DNA of 64,000 nucleotides. It comes from Hyphomicrobium facile (lineage in GTDB: Bacteria > Pseudomonadota > Alphaproteobacteria > Rhizobiales > Hyphomicrobiaceae). Where the stretch lies: the NCBI RefSeq assembly GCF_900116175.1, contig NZ_FPCH01000003.1, positions 930,001 to 994,000 on the forward strand. The letters are read 5' to 3'. The notes beneath the pieces are model-generated. The model saw nothing but the letters and a program-made list of their open reading frames with translations. It did no database searches and was not told where the DNA came from. Shown in pieces: positions 23,683-34,316 of this stretch. The translations under genes were made by a program, and so were the position numbers. The number at the start of each line of letters is the position of its first letter. Positions within the stretch are counted from its first letter, which is position 1.

Positions 23683-25260
23683 GTGCATTTTCTGTTCTCA
23701 GACTGTGTCCTCGACCCAGAGCGCCGAGAGCTTACGCGAGCCTCGAAGGCGGTAGGCGTCGGACCGCAAGTCTTCGATCTGCTCCTCTATCTGGTGCAAA
23801 ACCGCGACCATGTGGTGAGCAAGGATCATATGATCGATGCCGTGTGGGGCGGCCGCATCGTTTCGGAATCGACGCTCACCAGCCATATCAATGCGGTTCG
23901 CAAGGCCATCGGAGACAGCGGCGAGGATCAGTTCCTCATTCGCACTGTCCCTCGAAAAGGTTTCCGCTTCGTAGGTGAAGTCACCGAAGCTCAAGCGTCA
24001 GAGCGTTTCTCGACTGAGGCTTCCGGCGCAGCGACAGACGTCCCCCGTCCCGCGCTCCCCCTCCCAAGCAAGCCGTCCATTGCCGTATTGCCTTTCCAGA
24101 ATTTGAGCGGAGATCCTGAGCAGGCCTATTTCGCAGACGGTGTTGTGGAGGAAATCATCACGGCGCTGTCGCGCGTGCGCTGGCTGTTCGTGATCGCGCG
24201 CAATTCGAGCTTTACGTACCAGGGCCGGGTTGTCGACGTGAAGCAAGTGGGCCAGGAACTCGGAGTCGGATACGTGTTGGAAGGCAGCTTGCGCAAGGCC
24301 GGCGACCGCATCCGCATCACAGGGCAGCTCATCGAGGTTTCGACCGGCGCTCATCTCTGGGCGGAGCGTTTCGAAGGACAGCTCGAACATATCTTCGAGC
24401 TGCAAGATGAGATCGCAGCAGGCGTCGTTGGCGCGATCGCGCCTCAGGTCGAATTGGCCGAGATCGAGCGTGCCAAGAGCAAGCCGACGGCCAGTTTGAA
24501 CGCGTACGACTGCTACCTGCGCGGGATCGCTCACACGCATCGGGGCACAAGGGAGGCCATCGCGGAGGCTTTGTCCCTGTTCCGGAGAAGTATCGAGTTG
24601 GATCCCGAGTTCGCGGCCGCTCATGCGATGGCGGCTTGGTCCTATTTTTGGCGCAAGGTCAACGGTTGGACAGAGGACAGCGCACGGGAAATCGCCGAGG
24701 GGGAGCGCCTGGCGCGGCGCGCCATCGAATTGGGCAGGGACGATGCTGTGGCCCTGACGCGAGGTGGCCATGCACTGGCGCATCTAACAGGCGATCTCGA
24801 CAGCGGTATCGCGCTGCTCGACAGGGCCGTATTCCTGAACCCGAACTTGGCCTCGGCATGGTTTCTCGGCGGCTTTCTACGGACCTGGCACGGCGAATGC
24901 GAAAGCGCGATCGAACACTTTGAACGAGCCATGCGGCTGAGCCCTGTCGACCCCGAACTTTATCGGATGCAGGCGGGGATCGCGATGGCGCATCTATTTG
25001 CCGGCCGTATCGAGACGGCCTCTACGTGGGCGGAGCGGTCGTACGGTAATCTCCCGAGTTTCCTCATGGTCGTGGCGCTTATCGCGGCGACCCGAGCGCT
25101 CAGCGGCCGCCATGAGGACGCAAAGCGTGCCATCGAGAAGGTGCGGAAGCTCGATCCGGCGCTGCGCGTTTCAAATCTCTCGGCTTGGCTGCCGATCAGC
25201 CGCCCCGAGCACTTTTCGATATTTGCCGATGGCCTACGGCAAGCTGGACTTGCTGAGTGA
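23683..25260 (+). CDS. Winged-helix / TolB-like / TPR regulator
   Basis: A 525-residue protein in three parts. Residues 1-100 are an OmpR/CadC-type winged helix (FDLLLYLVQNRDHVVSK, LIRTVPRKGFRFVGEV). Residues 130-235 are a TolB-like region of the kind attached to adenylate-cyclase-type proteins (SIAVLPFQNLSGDPEQAYF, YVLEGSLRKAGDRIRITGQL). Residues 260-500 are TPR-like helices (FRRSIELDPEFAAAHAMAAW). No membrane segment is visible, unlike CadC. GTG 23683 is the only sensible start. Such proteins are common in Rhizobiales but their signals are mostly unknown. The adjacent divergent gene is the likely target. Confidence 0.8.
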   Translation: MHFLFSDCVLDPERRELTRASKAVGVGPQVFDLLLYLVQNRDHVVSKDHMIDAVWGGRIVSESTLTSHINAVRKAIGDSGEDQFLIRTVPRKGFRFVGEVTEAQASERFSTEASGAATDVPRPALPLPSKPSIAVLPFQNLSGDPEQAYFADGVVEEIITALSRVRWLFVIARNSSFTYQGRVVDVKQVGQELGVGYVLEGSLRKAGDRIRITGQLIEVSTGAHLWAERFEGQLEHIFELQDEIAAGVVGAIAPQVELAEIERAKSKPTASLNAYDCYLRGIAHTHRGTREAIAEALSLFRRSIELDPEFAAAHAMAAWSYFWRKVNGWTEDSAREIAEGERLARRAIELGRDDAVALTRGGHALAHLTGDLDSGIALLDRAVFLNPNLASAWFLGGFLRTWHGECESAIEHFERAMRLSPVDPELYRMQAGIAMAHLFAGRIETASTWAERSYGNLPSFLMVVALIAATRALSGRHEDAKRAIEKVRKLDPALRVSNLSAWLPISRPEHFSIFADGLRQAGLAE

Positions 25261-25299
25261 GCAGCTGATCACGCGCGGAGCGTCCGCTCGACGTGGTGA

Positions 25300-26412
25300 C
25301 TACTTGAGAAACTCCCTGAAACGTCGCAGCGCGATGACAAACAGAATAGATCCGATCACGAGCAGACAAAGCAGCTGCGGCCATACCACGTCGAAGCCCG
25401 CGCCGCGAAACAGCACCGCCTGCGCAAACATGACGAAGTGCGTGTTGGGTGCTGCGAGCATGATGGTTTGGATGATCTCCGGCATGCTTTCGCGTGGTGT
25501 CATCGTTCCGGAAAGCATTTGCAGGGGAAGCAGGACCATAATCAACAGCAAGCCGAACTGCGACATGGACCCGGCAATGGTCGCAAGAAAAATGCCGAGC
25601 GACGTGGTCGCGAACAGCATCAGCACCGTGCCAAACATGAAGAGGGTGACGGAGCCTGCGATCGGAATATGAAGCAGGCCCTGCACGACCACAACGAGCG
25701 CAACCAAGGATGCGATGAGGACGACGAGCGCCATCGACCACACCTTGCTCAGCATGATTTCGAGGGCCGTGACTGGCATGACGAGGAGATGCTCGATGGT
25801 GCCGTGCTCGCGTTCACGGATCAGTGCGGCTCCTGTGAGCACGATCGACAGCATGGTGATCGACGTAATGATATTGGTGATGGCGCTAAACCAGCCGTTG
25901 TTGAGTTCCGGGTTGAAACGCGACCTGAGCGCCAGGTCGACGGGCAGGCTCGACTGGCCGCGGTAGCGGTTGAGGAACTCGGTGATCTCGCCCGATACGA
26001 TCGACTGGAGATAGCCGCCTCCAGTGAGGGCCTGAGATATTCGCGTCGCATCGATGTTGATCTGGATGGTCGGCGACCTTCCGGCGAGCAAATCCCTCTG
26101 GAAGTTTGGCGGGATATCGAGCGCAAACGTATCGCGGCCCGCATCCATTCGGTGGTCCATCTCTGATTGGGAGATAATCTCGGGGGTCACAAAATAGGGT
26201 GGATAGAGCGCCGTAATGATGCGCGTGGAGACGGGAGACTGGTCCTCGTCGACGACGGCGATGGTGGCGCGGTTAAGCGTCTCGGGAGCGGCGGTTGAGG
26301 CCGTGTAGATAGACACGGTGAACGCATAGACGATCAAGATCATCATCAGGGGATCGCGCAGGAGGCCGCGCAATTCCTTGATGCCGAGATTGAAGATGTT
26401 GTCCAAGCGCAT
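25300..26412 (-). CDS. ABC-2 type permease (YhhJ-like)
   Basis: A 370-residue exporter permease. One N-terminal membrane segment is followed by a large extracytoplasmic domain (about residues 45-170, including DIPPNFQRDLLAGRSP) and five C-terminal segments with the ABC-2 signature REREHGTIEHLLVMPVTALEI. AGGAGAG, lying within the end of the upstream gene, serves as ribosome site for ATG 26412. It is the third gene of a HlyD / double-ATPase-permease / permease set matching E. coli yhiI-rbbA-yhhJ. Confidence 0.85.
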   Translation of the reverse strand: MRLDNIFNLGIKELRGLLRDPLMMILIVYAFTVSIYTASTAAPETLNRATIAVVDEDQSPVSTRIITALYPPYFVTPEIISQSEMDHRMDAGRDTFALDIPPNFQRDLLAGRSPTIQINIDATRISQALTGGGYLQSIVSGEITEFLNRYRGQSSLPVDLALRSRFNPELNNGWFSAITNIITSITMLSIVLTGAALIREREHGTIEHLLVMPVTALEIMLSKVWSMALVVLIASLVALVVVVQGLLHIPIAGSVTLFMFGTVLMLFATTSLGIFLATIAGSMSQFGLLLIMVLLPLQMLSGTMTPRESMPEIIQTIMLAAPNTHFVMFAQAVLFRGAGFDVVWPQLLCLLVIGSILFVIALRRFREFLK

Positions 26413-26415
26413 GGG

Positions 26416-29193
26416 TCAGCTCTCCTGCTTCTTGAGCAACGCAGCGCCGATGCAGTAGATCACGGGCACCGCAAGGAGCAGTGGCAGAAACGCCGAAGTC
26501 AGGTCGGCGAAGTGTAAGCCTTTGGAGAAGGTGCCGCGTGTAATGATCATAAAGTAGGTGGTTGGATAGATCTCGCCGATAAATCTGCCGAATCCCTGCA
26601 ACGAGGCTACCGGATCAATCAATCCCGAATACTGTGTTGCTGGGATAAGGGTGATCAGCACGGTGCCGAAAATTGCGGCGATCTGGCTCTTCATGAAAGC
26701 GGATGTGACGAGGCCCATCCCTGTCGAAAAGATAACGTAGAGGAGCGCGGCCGCCGCGTAGGTGGGAAAGCTACCAGTGAAGGGTACGCCGAAGACGAAG
26801 ACCGCGAATGCGGCGAGCATCACCGAGTTCAGAAAGGCAAGCGCGACATACGGCAGCTGCTTGCCGAGCAGGAACTCCATGCGCGTCACCGGCGTGGCGT
26901 AGAAGTTGATGATTGATCCCAGCTCCTTCTCACGCACAACGCTCAGCACCGAGAGCATGGCCGGAATCATCAGGAGCAGGATTGGGATGACCCCCGGTGC
27001 GATGGCAACAAGACTTAAGATGCCCGGATTGTAGCGGTAGCGGACCTCAAGATTGAAATCCGTGCTTTCGGCGGCCTTGCCATACTGTTCGCGTGCCTTC
27101 TGCTTCAGCCACTTCGTGTGCATACCCTCGACGTAGTTGCGGATCGTCTCCGCTCGCGTGGGCATGGCGCCGTCGATCCAGGCGCCGATCTGTACGTTCT
27201 TGCCACGAGCGATATCGCGGGCGAAGTTCGGCGGGATCTCAATGGCGAGGTTGATCTCGCCGTTCTCCATGCGCCGATCGAGGTCGGTGTAGTCGGTGAT
27301 CGGCGCTTTTTCCGTGAAGTATCGCGAGCCCGCGATCTGCAAAGCGTAGTCGCGACTGAGAGTCGTGTCGTCGCGATCGAGCACGGCAAAGGTGAGATTT
27401 TCCACATCCAAGTTGATGCCGTAGCCGATGACGAACATCAGGATGAGCGATCCTAGTATCGCCAGCGTCGCACGGATCGGATCGCGGCGCAGTTCCAAGG
27501 TCTCGCGCTGCGTATAGGCGAACATGCGCCGGAGATCGAAGAAGCGATTGGCTGGCGGAGCCGCAGGGGGTGTTGCGGGCCTATCCTTCGCGTCGCCATC
27601 CGGAGGAGGGGGTTGCGATGACGACTTTTTATCTCCGATGGCATCTTCGAGATAGGCAATGAATGCTTCGTCGAGCGAATGCGCGTGGCGCTTGGCAATA
27701 ATCGCCGCCGGTCGGTCGCAGACGAGTACCTTACCCGCATGCATCAAGGAGATGCGATCGCATAGCTCCGCCTCATTCATGAAGTGCGTCGAGACGAAGA
27801 TCGTGACGTTGTCTTTGCGAGACAGGTCGGACAGCATCTGCCAGAAGCCGTCGCGGGCGAGCGGATCGACACCGGAGGTCGGTTCATCGAGGATCAGGAT
27901 ATCCGGCGAATGGATCATCGCGACAGCGAGCGACAGGCGCTGACGGATGCCGAGCGGCAACGCATCGGGCAGGGTGTCCATCACGTCTGCAAGATCGAAC
28001 CGCTGCGCCATCTCAGTGATACGCGCCGGGATGATGTCCGGATTCATTTGAAAGAGGCGCGCGTGCAGGTTGAGGTTCTGGCGAACGGTGAGCTCGGTAT
28101 AGAGAGAGAAGGCTTGGCTCATGTAGCCGACGCGGCGGCGAATGCCGATGTCATTCGGATCGACCTCGCGGCCGAAGAGCTTGGCAGTCCCCTCCGTTGC
28201 CGGCAACAGGCCGGTCAACATCTTCATGGTCGTGGTCTTGCCGCAACCGTTCGAGCCGAGGAATCCGAAAATCTCGCCGCGTGGAATGCGAAAGCTCACA
28301 TTATCAACCGCGGTGAAATTACCAAAGCGCATGGTGAGATGCTCAGCCTCGATCGCGATCTCGCCGTCGGAAGAGTCGTCGCGAGGTGGAATTACAACTG
28401 CTTGGTGGCCCCGGCGCTTTTCCTCAGGCAGGAGCGCGATGAAAGCGGCATCAAGGTTCTCAGCACCGGTCTCCGCCAGGAGGTCAGATGGCGTACCGGT
28501 AGCCAGCACACGCCCCGCATCCATGGCGATCAGCATGTCAAAGCCCTGGGCCTCTTCCATGTAAGCGGTCGCGACGATGACGCTCATGCCCTCCCGGTCA
28601 TGGCGGATATCGTCGATCAACTCCCAGAACTGCCGCCGTGACAAAGGATCGACACCGGTGGTCGGCTCATCGAGGATGAGCAGGTCTGGATCGTGAATCA
28701 GCGCACAACACAGTCCGAGCTTCTGCTTCATGCCGCCGGAAAGCTTGCCAGCGGGGCGATCTACGAACGGAGACAATCCCGTGCGCTGCAGGAGATTGGC
28801 AATTCGGCGTTTGCGCTCTCGCGCGTCATGGCCGAATAGGCGGCCGAAAAAGTCGACGTTCTCGAAAACGGAGAGGGTCGGGTAGAGATTCTTGCCCAGC
28901 CCTTGCGGCATGTAGGCAATGCGCGGACATACCGATTGGCGATGATGAGCGTCGGCGATATCGCCGCCGAGCACTTCAAGACGACCGGTCTGAAGCACGC
29001 GAACGCCAGCGACAAGCGACAAAAAACTCGACTTTCCGACGCCATCGGGCCCGATGAGGCCTACCATGCGGGCGTGCGGTAGCTCGAGCGAGACGCCGTC
29101 GAGGGCGTGGACCTTACCGTAGGAGAGGCTTACCCCTTCTGCTCGAACGACCGGCCGGCAATCCGGCAGCCTGGAAGGAGATTGCTCGTTCAT
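26416..29193 (-). CDS. RbbA-like ABC protein: two ATPase domains fused to an ABC-2 permease
   Basis: About 925 residues. The first ATPase has Walker [10 protein letters not shown] and signature [10 protein letters not shown]; the second has GSNGCGKTT and a degenerate signature region [15 protein letters not shown] with Walker [18 protein letters not shown] Pro/Asp-rich linker leads to an ABC-2 permease with an extracytoplasmic loop ([16 protein letters not shown]) and [22 protein letters not shown]. This layout is that of E. coli RbbA/YhiH and related exporters. ATG 29193 overlaps the HlyD stop (ATGA); a GTG at 29226 is an alternative. With its neighbours it should form an efflux system for an unknown compound. 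Confidence 0.87.
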   Translation of the reverse strand: MNEQSPSRLPDCRPVVRAEGVSLSYGKVHALDGVSLELPHARMVGLIGPDGVGKSSFLSLVAGVRVLQTGRLEVLGGDIADAHHRQSVCPRIAYMPQGLGKNLYPTLSVFENVDFFGRLFGHDARERKRRIANLLQRTGLSPFVDRPAGKLSGGMKQKLGLCCALIHDPDLLILDEPTTGVDPLSRRQFWELIDDIRHDREGMSVIVATAYMEEAQGFDMLIAMDAGRVLATGTPSDLLAETGAENLDAAFIALLPEEKRRGHQAVVIPPRDDSSDGEIAIEAEHLTMRFGNFTAVDNVSFRIPRGEIFGFLGSNGCGKTTTMKMLTGLLPATEGTAKLFGREVDPNDIGIRRRVGYMSQAFSLYTELTVRQNLNLHARLFQMNPDIIPARITEMAQRFDLADVMDTLPDALPLGIRQRLSLAVAMIHSPDILILDEPTSGVDPLARDGFWQMLSDLSRKDNVTIFVSTHFMNEAELCDRISLMHAGKVLVCDRPAAIIAKRHAHSLDEAFIAYLEDAIGDKKSSSQPPPPDGDAKDRPATPPAAPPANRFFDLRRMFAYTQRETLELRRDPIRATLAILGSLILMFVIGYGINLDVENLTFAVLDRDDTTLSRDYALQIAGSRYFTEKAPITDYTDLDRRMENGEINLAIEIPPNFARDIARGKNVQIGAWIDGAMPTRAETIRNYVEGMHTKWLKQKAREQYGKAAESTDFNLEVRYRYNPGILSLVAIAPGVIPILLLMIPAMLSVLSVVREKELGSIINFYATPVTRMEFLLGKQLPYVALAFLNSVMLAAFAVFVFGVPFTGSFPTYAAAALLYVIFSTGMGLVTSAFMKSQIAAIFGTVLITLIPATQYSGLIDPVASLQGFGRFIGEIYPTTYFMIITRGTFSKGLHFADLTSAFLPLLLAVPVIYCIGAALLKKQES

Positions 29194-30263
29194 TGCGGTG
29201 GATTCAGCTGCAGATTCGCCGGCCACGTCGCGTCGGGTGACAACTTCACATAGGCTCTGCCCGGCAGACCTGTCTTGACGTATTTGATGTATTTCTTCAG
29301 CAATTCCGGCGAGATCTGCGCCTTGATCCGAAACATCAGCTTCTGGCGCTCTTCTTCAGTCTCCACCGTCTTGGGCGTGAACTGCGCGACGTCGGAGACG
29401 TAGGTGATCTTGGCGGGAAGCACGTATTGGGGCACTGCATCGAGAACGATGCGTGAGTCGGAACCAAGGGCTACACGGCCGGCCTGCTCTGTCGGGAGGA
29501 AAAATGTCATGTGCACGTCGCCGAGATCGACGAGATTGAGCACGCGGCCGCCCGCGGAAAGAACCTCGCCCGGTTGAGCAACCCGGTATTGGACGCGACC
29601 TGGACGTGGCGACCTCAGTATACTGTCGTTGATGTCGGTTGTTATGCTCTCGATCGTCGCCTGTGCGGCGTCCACGGCGGCTTTGGCATCGATGACCGCC
29701 GCTTTGGCCGATCCAATGGCTGCGTCCGACGCGGCCACTTGCGCTTCGGCAGCGGCCATGGCTGCGCGTGCGGCTTGCTCCGAGGCGCGGTCATCATCGA
29801 GCACCTGCTGGGAAACCGTATTCTTCTTAACGAGATACTCGGACCGAGCGAGCTTACGCTCTGCATTATCAAGCTGCGCGCGGCGTTGCTCGACTTGGGC
29901 GACGTTCGCTTTCCGCTCCGCCTCACGCTGGGTCACGAGGCTCTCCGCGGTATCGATACTGATCTTCGCCCGCCTCAGTTGGGCTTCGGCTTGCCTGCGC
30001 TGGGCTTCGAGCTGGTCGGTATCCATGCGGGCGAGTACCTGCCCGGCTTCGACGAAATCTCCTTCATCGACCAGGATCTCCTTGATCCGTCCCGCTGTCT
30101 TGGTCGCCACGTCGATCTCAACGGCTTCGATGCGACCGTTGCCGGAGGCTATTCCGGCCGGCAGACCTCCGCTTGGAAGTGCGCTCCAAAGAACGTAGGC
30201 GGCGACAATGGCCGCCAGTACCCCCACAATCCATTTCCAGCGGGACTTCGAATCAATCTTCAT
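29190..30263 (-). CDS. HlyD-family periplasmic adaptor
   Basis: A 357-residue membrane fusion protein. An N-terminal membrane anchor ([18 protein letters not shown]) is followed by a biotinyl-lipoyl-like half motif ([20 protein letters not shown]), a long alpha-helical hairpin at about residues 85-215, and the returning half ([21 protein letters not shown]). Such adaptors join an inner-membrane ABC exporter to an outer-membrane channel. It is first in the exporter operon and diverges from a broken TetR gene, as in the cecR-ybhG arrangement of E. coli. Confidence 0.87.
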   Translation of the reverse strand: MKIDSKSRWKWIVGVLAAIVAAYVLWSALPSGGLPAGIASGNGRIEAVEIDVATKTAGRIKEILVDEGDFVEAGQVLARMDTDQLEAQRRQAEAQLRRAKISIDTAESLVTQREAERKANVAQVEQRRAQLDNAERKLARSEYLVKKNTVSQQVLDDDRASEQAARAAMAAAEAQVAASDAAIGSAKAAVIDAKAAVDAAQATIESITTDINDSILRSPRPGRVQYRVAQPGEVLSAGGRVLNLVDLGDVHMTFFLPTEQAGRVALGSDSRIVLDAVPQYVLPAKITYVSDVAQFTPKTVETEEERQKLMFRIKAQISPELLKKYIKYVKTGLPGRAYVKLSPDATWPANLQLNPPQ

Positions 30264-30363
30264 GTGCGTCTCGATCGTCGAATGTCATGGTGCGCGGTAG
30301 CTCCTTCGGCGCGGCGCCGGCTCCAGTGTTCGAGTTGCCATTTCGCCTTTCGCATCGATCTTC

Positions 30364-30706
30364 ATGGCAGCACCGCGAAGCCAGGCACGAAGGAAAGGAG
30401 CGCTGGCCTGGTGTCGGCGATTACAACGTGAACGGATTTTTAACGTTCCGATGCGGCATTTCGCGAAACACTCGGCAAGATGAGACGGTCTTGCCGGACA
30501 TCGCAGCAGATGTTGGTGTAGATGTCGCTTACGTGCACCGATGCTTTGGATCGAAGCGTCAGCTTTTTGCCATGGTCATAAGCAGTGCCGTTCAAACGGA
30601 TCGCCGCCGGCCTTTTCATGCGCTTGGCATGGATAGGCAGCGCGTTGCGATGTTGAAGAAGCTCGTCGCCGCATTGCGGCCGCTCAAAGGCTCGCAAGCG
30701 CGATGA
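30364..30706 (+). pseudogene. Frameshifted and shortened TetR-family regulator
   Basis: From ATG 30364 one frame reads ...CRRLQRERIFNVPMRHFAKHSAR, the first helix region of a TetR domain, then meets TGA at about 30481. One base over, the sequence continues as ETVLPDIAADVGVDVAYV then HRCFGSKRQLFAMVI, the TetR helix-turn-helix, and ends after only about 35 more residues. Both a frameshift and loss of the ligand-binding domain are therefore apparent. Its stop overlaps the acetate kinase start (ATGA). It lies divergent from the HlyD exporter, the usual place for such a repressor, so the exporter may now be unregulated by it. Confidence 0.65.
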
Positions 30707-31884
30707 GCAACAATATGCTTCTGACATTCAATCCGGGCTCCTCATCGGTCAAGATCGGACTTTTTGAGATCGAGGATTGCTGTACGCGCCGATTGGCAAA
30801 AGGTGTCATCGATTTCCAAAAGCGGCCACTTGCGTTTCGTGTGACGGAGGGCCCGTCGACCTTCGAGACTGAACTGGGGGCTGATGAAGGCGCTGATTTG
30901 AGCAGCGTACTGCGGGAGGCATTTGGTTATCTCGCCGAGCACTTTGACATGTCCTTGGTCAAGGTGATCGGTCATCGTGTCGTGCATGGCGGCGACCTCT
31001 TTGGCGGACCGGTGCAACTCGATGATGATGCGATCAAGGCGATTGAAAGCCTGATCCCGCTAGCGCCGCTGCATCAGCCGCAAAGTGTGCGGCTGATCCG
31101 GGCGCTTCGGCAAGTGCGGCCAGATTTGCCGCAGGCGGCATCATTCGATACTGCGTTTCATCGCACGAACAGCGATGTTGTTCGCCGGTTCGCTCTGCCG
31201 CGTGCACTCCATGACCAGGGCATCAAGCGCTATGGCTTTCATGGCCTCTCCTACAAACACATCGCGAACATGCTGGGGCGAAAGGTGCCTGAGTTGTGCA
31301 AAGGTAAGGTCGTCGCGGCCCATCTCGGCAGCGGCGCGAGCCTCTGCGCCCTGGAGGATGGCGTCAGCCGCGATACCAGCATGGGCTTCTCGACGCTGGA
31401 CGGAATTCCCATGGCGACACGCTGCGGCGTGCTCGATCCGGGCGTCGTGCTGCACCTACTCGGTGCCTTTAAACTGTCGCTCGCGGAGGTCGAAGATCTC
31501 CTCTATCACCGCTCGGGTCTCCTTGGCGTCTCGGGCATCAGTGCCGATAGCCGAGTGCTTCTTGAGGACGGCCGGCCGGAGGCAATGGATGCCATCAACC
31601 TTTTCACCTTCCGAACTGCAGGTGAGATTGGGAGGCATGCGGCCACGCTCGAGGGTCTTGATGCTCTCGTCTTCACTGCCGGCGTCGGCGAAAATCAGCC
31701 AAGCATCCGTGCAGCGATCTGCGCGCGGTTGGCATGGCTTGGAGTCGAACTCGATCCAGTCGCGAACGCCGCGAATGAGTTCCGGATCAGCAGCAGGACA
31801 AGCCGAGTTGCCGCCTTCGTCATTCCTGCCGATGAAGAGCAGGTGATTGCCGACGAGGCGCTTGCCATCCTAAAGGAAAGCTAG
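30703..31884 (+). CDS. ackA: Acetate kinase
   Basis: A 393-residue kinase of the acetate/sugar kinase superfamily. It starts with the phosphate-binding LTFNPGSSSVKIGLFE and contains VIGHRVVHGG, SFDTAFH, RYGFHGLSYKHI, HLGSGASLCAL and FTAGVGENQPSIR. It interconverts acetyl-phosphate plus ADP with acetate plus ATP in the cytoplasm. Length is typical. It converges on the phosphoketolase operon, whose product is acetyl-phosphate, so it is the likely ATP-yielding step of that route. No phosphotransacetylase gene is nearby. Confidence 0.93.
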   Translation: MSNNMLLTFNPGSSSVKIGLFEIEDCCTRRLAKGVIDFQKRPLAFRVTEGPSTFETELGADEGADLSSVLREAFGYLAEHFDMSLVKVIGHRVVHGGDLFGGPVQLDDDAIKAIESLIPLAPLHQPQSVRLIRALRQVRPDLPQAASFDTAFHRTNSDVVRRFALPRALHDQGIKRYGFHGLSYKHIANMLGRKVPELCKGKVVAAHLGSGASLCALEDGVSRDTSMGFSTLDGIPMATRCGVLDPGVVLHLLGAFKLSLAEVEDLLYHRSGLLGVSGISADSRVLLEDGRPEAMDAINLFTFRTAGEIGRHAATLEGLDALVFTAGVGENQPSIRAAICARLAWLGVELDPVANAANEFRISSRTSRVAAFVIPADEEQVIADEALAILKES

Positions 31885-31910
31885 TGAACCGGTGACCGCA
31901 ATCGTCGATC

Positions 31911-34292
31911 TTACCACTTGCTCACTGGCCGAACGGCTAGCGGATGCTCCCGAGTTAGCTGAATTTCTTCCGTTTCGTGGCGTATCACAAGGCTTTTGCC
32001 CTCACGTAGCGTGTACTCCACTTTCTCCTGCCTGATTTCAACTTCCAACATCTGTCCGCGGTACATCACGGGAAACCGAAGTATCGCGTTTACCTGCGGC
32101 GCGCGGCGTGGCCGGAATGAGAGTTTCCCGCCGTCGTCCCGCATGCCTCCGAAGCCATAGGTGAGCAACATCCAGATGCCGCCCATGGATGCGATATGGC
32201 AACCATCCTTCACGTTGCCGCCGACGTCAGCCAGGTCCATCAGCAGTGCCGCCATCCCGTACCGGACGGCTTTCTCCATATCGCCGGCTTGCGCGGCAAT
32301 GATCGCCTCGACGCAAGTCGACAACGATGAATCGCCGGTGGTTAAAGGATCGTAGAAGTCAAAGTTGCGTTTTTTGGTCTCTGTTGAAAAAGCATCACCC
32401 AACAGGAACATGGCCAAAATCACATCGGTCTGTTTGATGACCTGTTTTCTATAAATGTTCAGCGGATGGTAAAATCGCAGCAGCGGATAGTGATCGCGCG
32501 GAGTGGAGCGGAAGTCCCATGGCTCCTTGTCGAGAAAGCTGTCATCCTGCGGAATGATCTTCAACCTCTCATCATATGGCACGTACATGTGCTCTGCCGC
32601 CCGTGCCCACGCAGCCACCTCAGAGTGCTCGAGCGCGGTCTTATGCACGAGGACGCTGTAGGCCTCTGGTTCCCCCGCGCGTAGGTCGTCAACAGTTCGA
32701 GCCGCAAAGCGTAGGTTCTCCCGGGCCATGAGGTTCGTATATGCGTTGTTGTTGACGACGGTGTTGTACTCGTCGGGCCCTGTCACAGCGTTGATGCAGA
32801 ATTTCCCGCCTTTTGCGTCCGAGTAGAAGCCTAGGTCGAGCCAAAGGCGTGCCGTTTCCACGAGCATCTCGGCACCGTAGTCCCACAGGAATTGCTCGTC
32901 GCCGGTTGCTTCCACGTACTTGCGCAATGCGTACATGATGTCTGCATTGATGTGGTACTGCGCGGTGCCAGCGGCATAGTATGCCGAGGCTTCTTCGCCG
33001 TTGATGGTGCGCCACGGGAACATTGCTCCTCGCTGGTCCAATTCCTTGGCGCGCGCTCGCGCCTGCGGCAGCATTTTGTAGCGGAAAGTCAGTAAATTCC
33101 TGGCGATGCGGGGAGAGGTATAGATGAGGAACGGCAGGAGGTAGATTTCGGCGTCCCAGAAATAATGTCCCTCGTATGATTGTCCGGTGAGGCCTTTCGC
33201 CGGTACCCCTTCGTCATCCGCGCATGCAGAGGCCTGCAGGATGTGAAACAGATTGAAGCGGATCGCTTGCTGGATCTCGATCGTCGTGCGCTTCGCGCGG
33301 TCTTCTCGGATATCCTTTACCTGGACATCGCTATGGTGCCAGAAGTCATCGAGATAGTTCTCTTGGGCGGCGAGTAAGCGCTCAAATCCCTGGGCCGTTG
33401 TGCGGTCCAACGCCCATTCGGCACGACCGCAAAGTTCTTCGGGCGAAGCCGTATGCGACGTGTGATAGACGATGTATTTGGTGAGATGGATGGGACAGTC
33501 GGGCTTCGCCTCGACCGTGAAGGCAACCTGCCCGAAATCTTCGTTGTGAACGGCTTTGTAAGCGTGCGGACACGCGGTCTCTAACTTGTGGTCGGTGGCG
33601 CAGGTCAGGGTTAGACGACTCCGCTCGGTCGCGTGGCACAGCACGATGCGACGATCTCTGGAATAGTTCGCTCGGCCATGAAGCACCCGGCCTGAAAATA
33701 CTCTCGCCTGTCGCGGATCAAATTGGTTGGTGCGGACGTTCAATTCATTCGTCGCCATCTCCGAAGAGATCACGATGGAAGCTTCCGCGTTGAGCAGCGT
33801 CACACGATAGGAAATGGCGGCGACGTGCCGATGGACAAAAGAGATCAGACGCCGGGATGTGATCGAGACGTGTTTGCCTGCCGGCGTTTCCCAGATGAGC
33901 TCGCGGTCGAGTGTCCCCGACTTCATGTTGAGACGGCGCTCGTAGTGCTTGAGGGTCGCGTGGGGTAGCCAGAACGGCTCGTCGTCGACGAATAATTTGA
34001 TGATCTTGCTGTTGGTCACGTTGCAAATCGTCTGCCCGGTTTTCGCGAAGCCATAGGCATCTTCTCCGTAGACGATCGGCCACGTTTCATAGAACCCGTT
34101 GATCAGGGTGGCGTTCTCGGCATTGGGGCCGCCTTCCTCCGGACACCCGCGCATGCCGAGGTACCCGTTGCCAACCGCCATCACCGTTTCGAGTTGGGCC
34201 AGGAACTCGGGGTGATACCCTTTCTCGATGATATTCCACTCGTCGGCCGGGTAATCATGGGATGGCGGCCTGAGGGGTTCGTGATGGATCAT
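31911..34292 (-). CDS. GH65 glycoside phosphorylase/hydrolase (first copy)
   Basis: A 793-residue GH65 protein with the usual N-terminal beta-sandwich (GNGYLGMRGCPEE near residue 41), a helical (alpha/alpha)6 barrel and a C-terminal sheet. The general acid is E508 in TGPDEYN; GQSYEGHYFWDAEIYLLPF and the loop TTGDSSLSTC are at the expected places, the latter near the phosphate site of phosphorylases. GH65 enzymes split trehalose, maltose, kojibiose or nigerose, most with phosphate to give beta-glucose-1-phosphate. A beta-phosphoglucomutase-like gene in the same operon favours phosphorolysis. The sugar cannot be read from sequence. Confidence 0.88.
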   Translation of the reverse strand: MIHHEPLRPPSHDYPADEWNIIEKGYHPEFLAQLETVMAVGNGYLGMRGCPEEGGPNAENATLINGFYETWPIVYGEDAYGFAKTGQTICNVTNSKIIKLFVDDEPFWLPHATLKHYERRLNMKSGTLDRELIWETPAGKHVSITSRRLISFVHRHVAAISYRVTLLNAEASIVISSEMATNELNVRTNQFDPRQARVFSGRVLHGRANYSRDRRIVLCHATERSRLTLTCATDHKLETACPHAYKAVHNEDFGQVAFTVEAKPDCPIHLTKYIVYHTSHTASPEELCGRAEWALDRTTAQGFERLLAAQENYLDDFWHHSDVQVKDIREDRAKRTTIEIQQAIRFNLFHILQASACADDEGVPAKGLTGQSYEGHYFWDAEIYLLPFLIYTSPRIARNLLTFRYKMLPQARARAKELDQRGAMFPWRTINGEEASAYYAAGTAQYHINADIMYALRKYVEATGDEQFLWDYGAEMLVETARLWLDLGFYSDAKGGKFCINAVTGPDEYNTVVNNNAYTNLMARENLRFAARTVDDLRAGEPEAYSVLVHKTALEHSEVAAWARAAEHMYVPYDERLKIIPQDDSFLDKEPWDFRSTPRDHYPLLRFYHPLNIYRKQVIKQTDVILAMFLLGDAFSTETKKRNFDFYDPLTTGDSSLSTCVEAIIAAQAGDMEKAVRYGMAALLMDLADVGGNVKDGCHIASMGGIWMLLTYGFGGMRDDGGKLSFRPRRAPQVNAILRFPVMYRGQMLEVEIRQEKVEYTLREGKSLVIRHETEEIQLTREHPLAVRPVSKW

Positions 34293-34316
34293 CGCGCTGC
34301 TCCCGAACGACCGGAT

